DNA of 64,000 bases from Anoplopoma fimbria (taxonomy: Eukaryota > Chordata > Actinopteri > Perciformes > Anoplopomatidae). Numbering within the stretch: the first letter of the stretch is position 1; each line of letters starts with the position of its first letter. The stretch is taken from positions 13,260,310 to 13,324,309 of the forward strand of contig NC_072471.1 in the NCBI RefSeq assembly GCF_027596085.1, written 5' to 3'. A program made the position numbers and the translations under genes. This document shows, in pieces, positions 47,841 to 60,295 of the stretch. Below the pieces are notes generated by a model, which worked only from the letters and a program-made list of their open reading frames with translations, was not told the DNA's origin and searched no databases.

Positions 47841-50288
47841 TGAATTCTGAAAGTCATGTACCTCTCTTTAGGGAGATGGAGCAGGCAAGAAAAGTGAAAG
47901 AAGAGTATATCTTTTAGAATGTAGAAAGTTGTCTCTACCTTTTCTAAAATTATATTTTTAGATTGTTAAAATGCATTTCCTTTATGTGTCAAAGAGGAGC
48001 TTTAAACCTTGTTCAATTCAAACAAATAATCAAAGGACAAGCAGAAGTAGGTACAAAGTCTTTGCTCTAATGTATTACTTTGTTTTGTATTTGCTATGAC
48101 TAGTCATTGACTGGTAGCTTAACCCTTCTCCCAAATCCTCATTTTCATTAAAAAAGTTCTTGTCCCACTGAGTGGAGGCTGAGTCAACACATGATCTACT
48201 CTTCCATCCACTTTTGTGTCTTTTGTTTGGGATAGTAACTTCTTAAAAAGTGCACGAGCCACCTATTCACGTCAATTCTAGCCTAAATATATACATATAA
48301 ATAAATAAATAAATTGATTGACCTCTGGACTTCAAGAGCTCATATGTGTTTCAGAAAGATTTCTGTTCATTTTCAGAACTTTCTGCACATTTAATACATT
48401 TCTCGCATATTTGTGTTCTCTGAGAAGTCGGAAAAATGTTGCAATATTTAAAGGAAAATAAGAAGTCTTATTTTGTTTACCTATTTCTGAAGTTGAAGAC
48501 CAACTGTTTTACAAAAAACTGCAAATCTTTTGGAGAGCTATATTGGGAATGTTATCATTGTAAAGTACATTTGTGCTTTTTCCAGGCGTAGCTTTTAAGT
48601 CGTAGCTTAGCAAATCATCAATTGTGTCTAGAGTAGTTGTTACCAATAGCAGGATTCCAGATCTTGTATAGGAATGTTCATGGTCTTGCTGACCCCCTAT
48701 CACACAAACATGGTCATGATTGTGTATATTTGAATGGTACAGGCAATTTTTACTGTATATCTTTAACTTTATAAGCAGGAGCAAGGCTTTCCTTCTGTAG
48801 GCGGGCAATAGGAGAGTGTATGCTGGTTCTCTCCAAGCTGTACAGGTCTTAGTGCTGGAAGTTAAAAACCCCACACACAATGTAAACAGCTGCAGGCAGG
48901 CAGGCACTGCTGATATTCTCCTTTGAGAGCACAATGACAATGAGATCATGACAAACCAGGAAACATTTCACTGATAATTATGCAGACATTCTTTTCAACT
49001 GAATTAACAGTGACATGTTTTCATTAAAGGCTGTCGATGTTAAAAACAACATCCAAACTAGCTTTTACGGATCTTTAACTTTTTGATGCAATCCATGATA
49101 CCATGAAAAAAAGCTCTGTTATTGGAAAACACCATTTATTATTAGTTTTATTGTGCAAGCACCACCAAACACCAAAGCTACCTTTTCAACAGTTCATATT
49201 TTATAAAGGGAAATGAAACTATGTCTTATTTAATTGTTTTCCTGACATCCTACATAATGGAGACAATAAAACAGCATAAAGGCAAGACAAACAGAGCATT
49301 ACAAGTAGAAAGATAGTCAAAAAACACTATATAAATATTAAGTAGTAATAGTACTAACAGCAATCCTGTATTTTAGAGTGAATAGTTTAAATAAGATATA
49401 CAGCATTTGACAAAAAGAGTTAAAATATGCACAGAATAAAGGATCTTAAGCCATGATTATCATTAAAAGCTGGTCTGGGTGTAGCCACCAGCTTCAAACA
49501 CGCTACATGGGTTAAGTTCATTCGTTATGCCTCTGGTTATAGAAGTCTTGCAGAGCTATGTATGGTTCATTATCTATAGGAGCCATAGCGTTCTTACTTT
49601 TTATTAGTAACAGGGTGTAAAATATGACCTGATCTGACAATACAGTAAGTCTGTGAATATGCACTTTGTATATGAGACAAACAAAAACATTCACTAGCTC
49701 CACATTTGAATGTAAATTTAACAAAATAAAATGAAATTCAATAAAAAGTAAAAAGTGCACCTGGGACAGACATAATGTTCCTTATTCTAAAACAGACCAT
49801 TCATATTTCTTTTTTATATAAGTAAAATTGGCTTCTTGTGTTCTAAACAGCAAAAGCCTTGAATGGGATTTTTTCCCACAATAACGGCACACTTGGGAGT
49901 ACAAGCCATATCGCTGCAGCAAGTATCTCATTAGATACCCCTAACGCCTGCAAAATAATTCAGTGAAGCAAAGTGAGTTACTTTTACTAAATACTTTTTA
50001 CAGTAACCTTCCCCAACACTGGTAAACCTGCAGTGCTGGTGGAGGTTTGTCATCAATGCATCAGTATAGATCCAGTTCCAGCCGATGGTAAGTAGTCCAT
50101 GCTAGTGATTAGTGTTAGATTAATTTCTTGTCCCCTGGTGTGAAGCCATTTGCACTGATTTAGCAAAGGGCTAGCAGTAGATACGCACCGCGGTCCTATT
50201 GGCAGCTAGCTGGATGGTCATTACTGATCCAAAGGCACCCGCGGGAGGAAGAAAGGAGGGGATGGGGGTGAGTAATTCTGCATGTGCA
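47840..50288. other. Unassigned AT-rich DNA
   Basis: No gene is seen in 2.4 kb. A short (ATAA)n run lies at 48297-48313. The 146-codon minus-strand frame at 48509-48949 has no domain, codon bias or splice context. Confidence 0.5.
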
Positions 50289-50310
50289 TGTGTGTGTGTG
50301 TGTGTGTGTG
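50289..50310 (+). repeat. (TG)n microsatellite, 22 bp
   Basis: This is a short pure TG run ending at GACGTTAC. Confidence 0.95.
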
Positions 50311-50339
50311 ACGTTACAACAGGGTCACACTTATAAGAT

Positions 50340-50480
50340 GTCGAGGTCAATGGCAGAGATCAGCCGGGGTCACGGCCGTAATGGGAGCCATTTTTCATAA
50401 GGCCTATTTTTCATCCCGGCCTCCGAGGTGGCGGCAACAGTGAGTCAGTGAACTGCAGAAAATAGCCTTTCAATGTGCGT
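50340..50480. promoter_or_regulatory. Candidate GC-balanced conserved non-coding element
   Basis: The sequence has CGGCCGTAATGGGAGCCATT, TTTTCATAAGGCCTATTTTT and GAGTCAGTGAACTG (an AP-1/MARE-like word). It is non-repetitive with no frame support. It could be an enhancer; this is inference. Confidence 0.2.
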
Positions 50481-51737
50481 AACCTCTCGCCTCGCAACGT
50501 GCCCTCTTGACAGGCAATGGCAGGTCCTTCTCATCTCTCTCAGGCCGGCTCGTACATCACTCACAACCCTTGCCCACCTCGCCATCCCCGCGAGACGGAG
50601 GCCCCGAGAGAGTGAGGGGAAGAAGTGCGGGTTGAGGTGGGTGGACTGCTCTTCAATCTAGCAGCTACTCAACAATCAGCCATCAGGACATCTATCACCA
50701 GCCCTAAAAGTAATTTTGAACTGACTGACACACAAGCGCACGTTCCCCTCTGCCCTGTGTGATATAGATGAATTGTAGATGACGGCCGCTGAGCTGCCTT
50801 GAACATTTAAAAAGGCATATCGACTCCCTTTATGGCGAATCAGTCCAGCAAATAGACCAAGCCGGGGCGGAGATGAAAAGGAGAGGGGACTGCAGTGTTA
50901 TCCTCTGGAAGGGAAGTCAGTCCAGCCACTTGGTGGCACTAGCAGCCAAAATCCATGCATGAAAAACAGAAGGGAGCGTGTCTGGATATAACAGATAGAA
51001 CTGTATGAATATTGTGTTTGCCTTACGTAGCAACAACAACAAATACTCTAAAACAGCAGGTATAGGACTAACAAGATGAATCATGTGCTGTAAACATCTT
51101 ATTAAAGATGAATATTTCAGTTTTGGGGCTGCTGTGAGAGCAGGAGGGTCTGCCAGGAGCACTATGGGTAACTTCATGTGAGGTGGGTAGTGAGGATGGG
51201 GAGCCTGTGCACAAACACCAAACGCATGCAGTGAACGCATTCTTTACATCTGATAGAAAGCCCCTTTGTGTGCCAGGCTGCTGTTACTGGAGAGGTGGCA
51301 ATTAGAAGTGGAGCACTTCTGAGGACAGAGGGTGGGGTTGGGGAGGTGGGGTGGGGGGGTTAGTTTGTGATTCAGGTCGCGCTTGAGCCTAAATGTCATT
51401 GGGCAGAGTGCAGCAGGTTAATTGAAGGCATCTTGTCATCACGGCCCGCTTTCGCTGAGAGAGTTCTGGGAGAGGGGAGGGGTGGTTGACCTGTGCTGAA
51501 ATCTGATTGGCTGGGCCAGCGCCCCCCCTCCCTCCCCGCCTCTTTAACGCTCACATACACACATGCACCCGTTTAGCATCTATTTGCACCTTCCTGCTGT
51601 GTGGTTTCGATAATAATCAGGGCACGTTCATTCATTCTTTATCATGAAGGTGAAGTACCACAATCTGAATACAGACTGCTGCTGCCATTTTTATTTATTT
51701 CTTTACCCATAAATATGATTCCTCTGTCTAGCCAGAC
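50481..51737. other. Unassigned DNA with a G-quadruplex motif
   Basis: No gene is visible. The G-rich segment at 51330-51359 has five G-tracts of three or more with short T or AGGT spacers. The block 51395-51600 is GC-richer. Confidence 0.5.
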
Positions 51738-52212
51738 TAGAGCTGAAACAATAAGTTTGATTTATCAATTAGTCAATTAAACGTTTCAAGGCCCCCCCCT
51801 CTGCTCAAAAATGCATTTTGCTCGTTGTTTCTTCACTGGGCTGCTTGAATGTCGCTTTGACACCAGGAGGCTGTTCTCCCATTCATCTGCTGGAGGAGGA
51901 AAGTTTATCTGTGCTCACCGTAAATCTCAGTTTAAATGATTTATTAAGCAATAATGTCAGACATTGTCTGATTCGAGGCTCTCAGATGTGAGGCCATGCT
52001 GTTTTATCTCTATTTGATATCATTGTGAAATGAATATATTTAGGTTTTGGACTACAAATTGATAAACAAAATAAACCAAAAAAAAAAACATTTCAAGATG
52101 TCACCTTGGAGCCGGAAAATGTTGCTTACATTATTTTTTATAGATAAAATCTAAACCATTATTAAATCCATTGATGAATCAATACGGAAAATAATCACGA
52201 ACTTCAGCCCTA
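51738..52212. mobile_element. Non-autonomous hAT-type DNA transposon (family E)
   Basis: The ends TAGAGCTGAA (51738-51747) and TTCAGCCCTA (52203-52212) are inverted copies with one mismatch and follow the TAGRG form known for hAT superfamily ends. Flanking 8-bp words AGCCAGAC (51730-51737) and ATCCAGAC (52213-52220) match at 7 of 8 positions, the length expected for a hAT target duplication. The 475-bp body has no transposase. Sub-terminal GATTTATCAATTAGTCAATT and TTGATGAATCAATACGG fit a family that is, from memory, very abundant in fish. Related fragments lie at 34925-35069 and 59490-59711. Confidence 0.75.
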
Positions 52213-53259
52213 ATCCAGACCACTCCATCTCACTCTTGTCTTGTTTTTCACAATGTATTTTATTTTGCAGGTTAATATGTGTTAATAATTTAGAGTAATG
52301 ATACATCAGGTCGCTTTTTTTTTAAATTTTATTTTTATTTATTTACATAATATGAAAGACTTTTAGTGCAGAACAAATATAACAGTATTTTGAATTGGGA
52401 ACAAATTATTAGAATGACTAATGAGTTTCCACTGCAGTCAGTGTGTTTTGTAGTGCAGTTCCTTCTGTATGGTGATCAGTCTAAAGCCCTTCCTATTTAT
52501 AAATATTAATCGTCTACCTTTCTTTGCCAAAGCTGGAGGCGTCCAGCACAGGTGTTTAGTGAATAACAAAGAGGACGACCGGCTAACTGCAAGCAGAAAC
52601 AGGAAGTTGCTTTAATGACTGCTGTCCCTAGTGCACCATGGGTAATAATCAGCAGTCGTTTGTCATAATAGCAGGTAAATACTCAAGTAGTGCTCGCAGT
52701 AGGACGCTGGCAGCAGCAGCGGGCCCACAATCATTTTTCACTTATTTCTATTAAGTGAACGGGCATGCCGGCCGTTCTCTGTGGCCTGTTAGTGTTTACA
52801 GACACGGCAGCAGAAATGAAAAGGGCAAGTCATGGCAGCAGAGCAAAAGCCAGATTCAAACTCGGGTCGAAGTACACCTGCTGTTGCGTGGGTGAAGTCA
52901 ACCAGCAGGGGTCTGCATTCATTATTCATAAGGTACTTTATAGTATTGTTTACAACCTTTCTTTTGCTGATTGCTTGTTGTGTGGGGGGAAAAAAAAATC
53001 AAAAAAAAATCAATGATGCTATATTTAGCGCATCATAATTAAATAACCCAGGAATTTCTTATTTATCACTAAAGAGAGAAATTGTGTTGCCCGGGCTCTC
53101 ACTGGCTGGTTATGAAATGTACAAAGCCAAAGCCCCGAGGCAAAGTTTCTCTGTTGTGCTTGCCATCTCAGTGAAGAAACTCAGAGATAAAACAAATGGT
53201 TCAAATGACCTTTGAAAAGATCACCATCTCTCAGTTTTGCCCGAGAGAGGGAAAGCAAG

Positions 53260-53260
<1 letters not shown>
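52213..53260. other. Unassigned DNA
   Basis: No gene is visible. The segment AGATTCAAACTCGGGTC near 52854 superficially resembles a tRNA B box, but there is no A box or cloverleaf. A-runs occur at 52990-53010. Confidence 0.5.

Positions 53261-53262
<2 letters not shown>

Positions 53263-53304
<42 letters not shown>
53263..53304 (+). repeat. (GA)n microsatellite
   Basis: This GA run of about 20 units gives Arg-Glu and Ser-Leu repeat open frames on the two strands. Confidence 0.97.
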
Positions 53305-53307
<3 letters not shown>

Positions 53308-54678
53308 AAGCGAGGGGGGCTATTTCTATATAGCGAGGGATAAAAGTGGATTCCCAAACTGTGAATGTGTGCTCCATTCGTCTTCCCCCCTCCGAATGCT
53401 TTCTGCTCCATTTACACAAGCCAAGTTTATTTGTCTCTGTCGAGGACTCAAGTGAAGCAGCAGAAGCAGAAAGGAAGGGGTCAAAGTCTGTGTTCGTTAC
53501 CCATTAACAACTCTTATGATTGATTTTTTTTTGATTTTTCTTTTCCCATTACTCCGTTTTTTAATGAAGAACTTAAGTAGCCGCTAACAACATCAGGTCT
53601 CTGCTCTCTGCACAGCTAGCTGCTAGCTCTGCACTTTCATGGTGCTCATTACATTCCTCAGAGAGTCCGCATAGCTAGCTAGCTCTCAGCCGTACGCCCA
53701 CTCTCACAGGCCATTCATCTCATGTGTTAAACTTTTAGGATAGCTCCGTGGTACGTGCGGAGACATCCTGTACCAAAAGTGTCATGAAGAGTTGCCAGAT
53801 GTTAAAAGACTAAGATAAAAAAAAAGTGTGGAAAAAGATTAAGTTGGAAGTAAGTACAGGCTCCATTTCGGCTGTTTTTCACCCTCCATCACGCTCTAAC
53901 AGGCTTTCATCTTCAAGTCAAATAAGGGCTTTCACTGCTCTGTCCGGACTTTTTTCATCTTTCTGTCCGGAGAATAAAATGAAGATGAGAGCTGAGGTTG
54001 GATAAATATCCTCATTTGAGCTACCTTCAGTTATTAGCAGGGGCTCACAGCAATAAGCTTCATGGGCAGCAACAAGGTTCATCCCCTCAGGCTACAAACA
54101 CTTTGCCCTACGGTATCGGTGGGGGTTGTTGTGGCAGCACACAAGTCACACTTTGGGCCTGAAAAAGGGTTTAACCTCCTGCATGTTTTTGATAAAGACA
54201 TATCTGTCTTCTTATTTACAGTTAATAATCAATCAAAGATTGATCACTTAAAGACAGTACTCGCTTATAAGGCCTTCACTACCAATCATGAGGAATCAGT
54301 GCGATTTACACAACGTTTCTCATTTATTCTAGTTGGAAAAGCACATTATATTAACCAATATGTGGATATATACATATATATGTGTGTATACATGCTTTAC
54401 TGACATTATTTCACTTCCAAATCCAAACTAATATCCTTGCAAAAGTGTTTGAATGAAAGGGATTTTCTCTTCGTTTGTTAGACCCTCACAGTATCGGTGG
54501 CTTAAAGCTATGAGTTGTAGAAACCATTCTACTGCTGCACTCACTGCTGGGTAAGTGCATTAGCTAAATGCTTATTTGTGTTAAATGCGGTGCCACAACA
54601 GGGTGTTTCCTGGCTCACAAAATTCAAAAACCTAGAACGACTTGTGCCTTCACATGATGTAACCTATTAAATTTGTTG

Positions 54679-54680
<2 letters not shown>
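53305..54680. other. Unassigned DNA
   Basis: No gene is seen. GCTAGC-rich words at 53620-53690 may be a decayed repeat. A short TATATA/GTGTAT patch lies at 54368-54390. Confidence 0.5.

Positions 54681-54682
<2 letters not shown>

Positions 54683-54725
<43 letters not shown>
54683..54725 (+). repeat. (GT)n microsatellite
   Basis: This is a pure GT run of about 21 units. Confidence 0.97.
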
Positions 54726-54728
<3 letters not shown>

Positions 54729-55036
54729 AATACTAGGAGGAGATGAAGTCCGGACAGCAGCATCATTTGTGTCCTAATTAGCAATGCAGGGCTTTGAATG
54801 GGCCTTTAACCTTAGCAGAGCTTAATCATGTAATTAACGAGAGGGTGGGGGGGGGGGACTGCCTGTCTAGTGCTCCGCTCCCCCTCGAAATATCCCCTCC
54901 AAAACACTGTCTAGACTCCATGTTTTTTAGAGACACATTGTTAGTGACCTTTAAGACAAGGAGATGGTGGGCTACCTCAGGCATAAGTCTTTCATTTAGC
55001 CGGAGCCCTTTTCTAAATTAACGTCTTATTGCTATT

Positions 55037-55540
55037 ATGGCCAATGCGCTTGTTTGTGTGCATGTTAACGCAGATTTGTGTGGATTTGTGAAGCCGCAAA
55101 CACCTACACTGTGTGTATGTATACGCTGTCCCGACTTCATCACGACCCATCCGTGGGCTCCGGCGATGGCTGATTACCCACGGCTGGCATTTAAGCAGCG
55201 GTTGCTGGGCCGCGGCCTCTCCCACTTGGACGTGCCACACATCAAGTCGCCCGAGTGGTTGTTTACGACAAGCCTTGCTTTAATTGCTCATCAAATTATC
55301 GGCTTAATGGTAAGACATGGGAGATTGAAGGGGACATATGGATTCGGACAGTGGCCGTCAAAAAGCTGCCCACCACATTGTGGTTTTTGGCGCCGGTGGT
55401 GTGTATTAGCCAAACAAGCTGAGGCCTATTTAGCGGTAATCAGCAGAAGCACTGTGGAAGATAAAGATCCGCCGCGGGCATTATTCTCCCTTCAGCCTTC
55501 AAGAGTGACAGGCCTATTATACAGTGCATGGAATTTATGA
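55037..55540 (+). other. 167-codon open frame, coding status doubtful
   Basis: This is the longest frame in the window not caused by a microsatellite. It opens with ATG at 55037 and ends with TGA at 55538-55540. The predicted peptide has Cys-rich parts (VCVHVN, CVCIRC) that come from GTGTGT words, and no recognisable domain, signal or repeat. Local GC is near half, which makes such a frame unremarkable. The 3' half overlaps sequence that looks like a conserved non-coding element. I regard it as probably non-coding. Confidence 0.1.
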
Positions 55541-55625
55541 GATGATCATCTTTGATGGCCTGGATGTCCGTCGTTCGCTGGAATGTTTTCTATGGTAATG
55601 ATGCTTCCCCTCTGCCTTGCACCAC
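55240..55625. promoter_or_regulatory. Candidate conserved non-coding element
   Basis: Complex non-repetitive sequence with ACATCAAATTATCGG-type and GGCTTAATGG homeodomain-like words, AGTGACAGGCCTATTATACA, GAATTTATGAGATGATCATC and CTATGGTAATGATGC. The even composition over almost 400 bp and absence of simple repeats stand out from the surroundings. Conservation is not testable here. Confidence 0.28.
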
Positions 55626-56058
55626 AAAACCGCCATCCGCCTTGTGACTCCAGCGCTCCGCTGAAAAAGCAATTGTTGACGGCTCCATTAAAGGGTAAAA
55701 AATAAATATTTTTTCTTTTCCACCCCACACTCCCCCTCGCCCTCCCACCCACTCAGAAGCTTTATGTTCACTCGTCAACCGGGCTTATTTATGTCGCCTT
55801 CTTCAGCGCCGGGGATGCATCGGGGGTTTGAACTTGTCGCTTTAATGGGGGCGGGTGTGATTTGGAACGACCTTCATACAACTTCTGCACACAGGGGGAT
55901 GTGATGTCACCGTGGGATTGTACAGGGAATCAAAAGCTTTGGCCTGGAACAGTGCGTGCTCACATGTTGGCCATTATGGCTGCACTGTAACCAAGCCACA
56001 GATCTCACATCCGTCAGAGGTGTCAAACCGTCTCATCTGTCTAATGATATAAGCCATC
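55626..56058. other. Unassigned DNA
   Basis: No gene or repeat is recognised. The segment 55840-55930 is GC-balanced with a TGTGATGTCACC word. Confidence 0.5.
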
Positions 56059-56529
56059 ATGTTGGGCATTGAAACTGATCCACGAGCGTGCGTAATATAC
56101 CTTAAAATGGATTCGCTGGAAGGCCCTAAAACCTGTTGGGCTATTCTGGATGGGTGTTTTTGCGTCCGTTGTCATAGATCTTGTGGTGAGGCCTACGCTG
56201 TTGGCCCTTGTCTGCCCAGCATGTTGAATTTGCTGCACCACGGCACAGCCATCTGGAATGAAGCGTTGAGCCGGACTGGTGTGACAATGGTGGGAAAACG
56301 CTGCTTTGTGTCATGTATGTATCATAACAACAGTGTGTACATATGCAGTCCTGGGTTTCCCTTTCTGAATGAAGAATACAGACTAACGCCACCTTGCGGT
56401 ATGGAGAGTTATTTCCTCTCATGCAGGCGCAGAATGTTACGCGCTGGTTGGCCGTTAGCTGTAGTCTTTGCGGTGCGTTCAAGTGCAGCATTTTGGCCCA
56501 AGACAACCGTCGTCCTTCGTCACCGCTAA
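56059..56529 (+). other. 156-codon open frame, coding status doubtful
   Basis: The frame runs from ATG at 56059 to TAA at 56527-56529. It is rich in Cys (CFCVRCHRSCGEAY) and has no recognisable domain. A 121-codon frame is open on the opposite strand over the same bases, which argues that low stop-codon density rather than selection keeps it open. No splice signals or regulatory context support it. Confidence 0.1.
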
Positions 56530-59489
56530 TTCTTTGATGTCGCAGTGTTGAGTCATCACTTTCTATCTGGAAAGTGAGGAGAGATACCTGCTACAGACAG
56601 GGATTAACCCGCGAAGGTGGCCAGGGGCAATCATTAGCTATGGGCATCCTTTGATCCGCTATCCCCTTTAGGTACACATCAGGGACGAAGCTCGCGGCAA
56701 CTTTATTATGTTTCCCTATCAGCCCCAGGCTCCCAACTAGCACTCCTGCTATTTTGGGATACAACCCGGTCTCCTGCTATGTGTCAGTCACATTGTCAGT
56801 TTGAAAACGATATACTACGTAAGTATAATACAAAGCGATATTATAAAAGGATGAAAACTATTTTAACTGAGGTCGATTTTGACGTTGTTTCAGTGTTATT
56901 ACAAAACAAAAAAACCCTTTCCATTATCATGAACATTTTAACTTTGATTTATTGCAGACTCAAACGAAAAAACAGATAAAATGTGAAATCTGACCTTTGA
57001 GAGTTTGGATCTTATGACACCTGTTTTTCACGATGGGATTCGTAGCAGTAATTGCTTTTGAGGGGTCCCTGATCCATTTACACATCACTCTGCTTTCCAA
57101 AGCCGGAAACATGAGTTGTATTTGACACATGTCCTCTTTTCATCGTCTTTTATGTCTGAGCAGTCTTTGTGATGATATTTATTTGGGGTTGCTTTTGCTT
57201 TTGAGACCCTTGGGGACGGGGAGGTTTTGATCTAAAAGACAGCATTACTTTTTTATTCATGATCTGTTCATCTTTCAGAATTTTTACAAATACAATATAC
57301 ACATCATTTCAGAGATTTATAAAAGAAAGATTTTGTCAATAAACTGAGCATCCAGAAACTATTTCACTTTAAAAGAATTATGAAAAAAACCACAAAAATC
57401 AATTCTCCCTGTGGAGTTATGGCACCCTCTTTTTCTTGCAGTGTACCCAAACCCTTTGTAATCATACCAAACACTGAACCACACAAACACACAAAGAAGC
57501 AGACACTATAAACACTTGATTTGCAATCCAATATCCTTTCTGTTTTTCTCCACTTTGGTTCTTGAATATGGAGGTGTGCATTCCAATTATCCTTTGTTGA
57601 AACATGCCAAAGAGTGAAAACAACATCCTAAAAAACCGGGGGAGAGAAAAGGAGAAGAATTTGTCTCTTAGCTGCAGGGTATTCATTTAGACTTTATCTG
57701 AGGGAAGAATTGGAGAGCAGTGGACGGAAAGGGACCAATCAAACGGGCCTGCTGTCTTGTGGTGGGTGTATAGTGGCCCGGTCATTGGCATCCACACAAG
57801 AATCAGACTCTGAAATTTAGCAAACATGTCTTATTCTCATTTATTAGTCTCCAAGCTCTTTCAATTCATTCATCAAAGCAGCCACTGACATTATTCCTAC
57901 CCTCTGTTTTCCTTATTCCTCCATATTTATTCCTGCCCCAGTCTCTTTGGATGTTAAAATCAATGCCAAGTCCATGTTTGCATCTTTGTGAAAAACCTTT
58001 CTTCCAAAGGTGTTTTGGAAAGAGCAAACTTTCGTGGCTCAGAGATCTAGTTTAGCCGTCTGAAATGTTTGCTTGATGTTGCACAGGTCGGACACAGAGG
58101 GCCCTGTTTGGCTGTAAATGCTAATTCTCTGTTCTTTTCTTCTATTGTTTTGTGACTGTTCTTCTATAAAGGGACACCCAGATACATACTTTGAGAGAAG
58201 CGTTATCCAACTCTTTAATACTGGCGGATTCATCCAAGCAGAGCACAAGGACGATAGCCTCCTCAGGCTGTGAATCATTCTTGCCAGCTGACTCTAATCA
58301 CCAGCTAATTAATAGTTGATGTGCCGGCTTACAAAAACACGACTGCTATTAACCTGTACATGCTATTGATTTAGCCTTGCTTTAGGTGCTTTGGCGGATT
58401 CTTCTGGGGGAAAGTGAAGGTAGGGGGGGGGGGCGAGCCGGCCTTCGTTTATTCCAGGAAATCAAAGTTTAGAGTGTTTACTGGCGCTCAGACTGGCCTC
58501 GAGTACAGTTGTAGAAGAACCGAGACCTGAGTATTGACTGATTGCCCTGCGTCCTGGTTTGAACATTGAATCTACAGTTTATTTGACATCTGTGTAAAGG
58601 CCATGTCCCGAAAACATCATGGCAAAATGAATTCATTTATAGGGGCAAAGTAAATAAAAACATGTTTGTGCCTAAAGTTTAACTTTGGTTGACTTAGACA
58701 TGCAAATGTCTAGATTTGAGAGAACGAAGGGGTCCAAGAATAAGCTGTTTTGTACCATCAAGTTTTATTTCCAAAAAGAGAGGAATGATTTGCAGACAGG
58801 AGTCGATGGTACAAATACATCTTTACTGTAAATTTGCAACCGATCTAACAAGCTTGGTCACTGATGGGTATCAAGCAGTTGGCAATCTCATTATCTTGGA
58901 GGGAACCAAATACTAGGAGGGAGTAAATGGTACAGAGAAGAGAGAAAGAAGTTCGATGAGCTACGATCCTGTCTGGTTAGCAGTTCTTTTTCCAGCCACA
59001 GTAGTTCACTGACTTACCCTGCGTCACTGGAGTCACTAAACTTCTACTCTCAAATATTAAATGTTTACACGCGGATAAATTCAGTTGTGCCACTTTCCGA
59101 ACCCATAATGACAAACGTTGAACAAACTTGCAGATGTCACATCTGGGTCTAGCTGAAGTGAAGTTTTTATTTGGGTTGTGCAATTCACAGGGGACAGACT
59201 TTATTTTGATTGACACTTCAGTATGTTGGGGAAGGTGTGAAGGAAAAACAACAAACTGCAAAATGAAATGTGTCCTAAATCTCCACTCTAAATACTCTGA
59301 TACTAAAGCGGTCCGTGTTCACCTCATCGTTCATGGATGCGACACACCGGGTGTACTCGGTTTCCATGGGGATACAATTGAACAGTTCAGAGAGATATCA
59401 ATGAAAACGATGCTGCAGTTATCAACAAAGGAAAAAATAAACCTGGTCTGCTCCTGCAGTTTTTCATAATTTTTTACAATATAAAGATG
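56530..59489. other. Unassigned AT-rich DNA
   Basis: No gene is seen in 3 kb. A G-run lies at 58423-58432. The 113-codon plus-strand frame at 59128-59469 has no domain. Confidence 0.5.
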
Positions 59490-59711
59490 TTTGCAGGTCA
59501 TTTTCTCAATTAAATGATATATTGTTCATCTAAAACATGCCAGAAAATACAATAAAATTCAAAGGGGACCTTTTATAATAAATTGTTTTCTTCAAAAAGC
59601 AGCATATTCTGCATTTAGCTTAAAAGACAGTTGAATTCATCATCAAAATAGTTGCTGATAAATATTCTGTAGTTCAACTAATCAATAAACTCACTAATTG
59701 TTTCAGCTCTA
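59490..59711. mobile_element. Truncated hAT-type repeat (family E)
   Basis: The right end TTCAGCTCTA (59702-59711) is the reverse complement of the left end of the element at 51738-52212. Before it come ATCAAAATAGTTGCTGATAA and CAACTAATCAATAAACTCAC, typical sub-terminal sequence of the family. TTAAATGATATATTGTTCAT at 59510 also fits, but the far end and most of the interior are missing. No target duplication can be identified. Confidence 0.55.
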
Positions 59712-60278
59712 TCTTGCTTAAGCATCAGGGTCAACATATGCTAAGATCACTCATTGCAAATGATTTGGCCAAGTATAGAAGAATTTAGTGACCCAACTCT
59801 AAACAAATAATGTATTCTCTCGATAAATCAATTCCATGCTACTTCTGTTTTACACACTGACATACATTTATAGAAGTTGGTTTGAACCCAGAGGTCATCG
59901 TGCTTTGTTCAGAGCAAAGATTAAAATATTGTGTTTTGAAATTATTTTAATAATACAAAATAAAGGTCAATAATTCAGCAGTTCTTCCAGCACTGGGTCT
60001 GTTTAATTGGTAGTCTGGCTTCTTTGGTAAACATATTTTAAATGTTGAATCCTTATCACACATATTTAACAGCAGTTTTTTAAGGACTTAAGAAATCTGC
60101 TGTTAAACTTAAACAATCATTATATTAGATAAATCGGTGCTTTAGCTTTTTGACAACCTAATCTCCAGCTTTTCATCATGAGGATTTATTTGTTGCTGCT
60201 TTTGTTCCGCTGCCTTCATCTGCTCAGTTATATTAATAAATGAGATTTCATAGGAAGACACATTTACGTTTAAAGTGC

Positions 60279-60295
60279 AAAAAAAAAAAAAAAAA
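60279..60295 (+). repeat. A-run, 17 bp
   Basis: A simple A-run with no retroposon body recognised upstream. Confidence 0.9.

Noticed and set aside
48509..48949. 146-codon open frame on the minus strand
   Set aside because: No recognisable domain or conserved motif, and the residue mix is that of random AT-rich DNA.
52845..52875. B-box-like sequence AGATTCAAACTCGGGTC
   Set aside because: It deviates from the B-box consensus, and no A box or cloverleaf is found at the expected distance.
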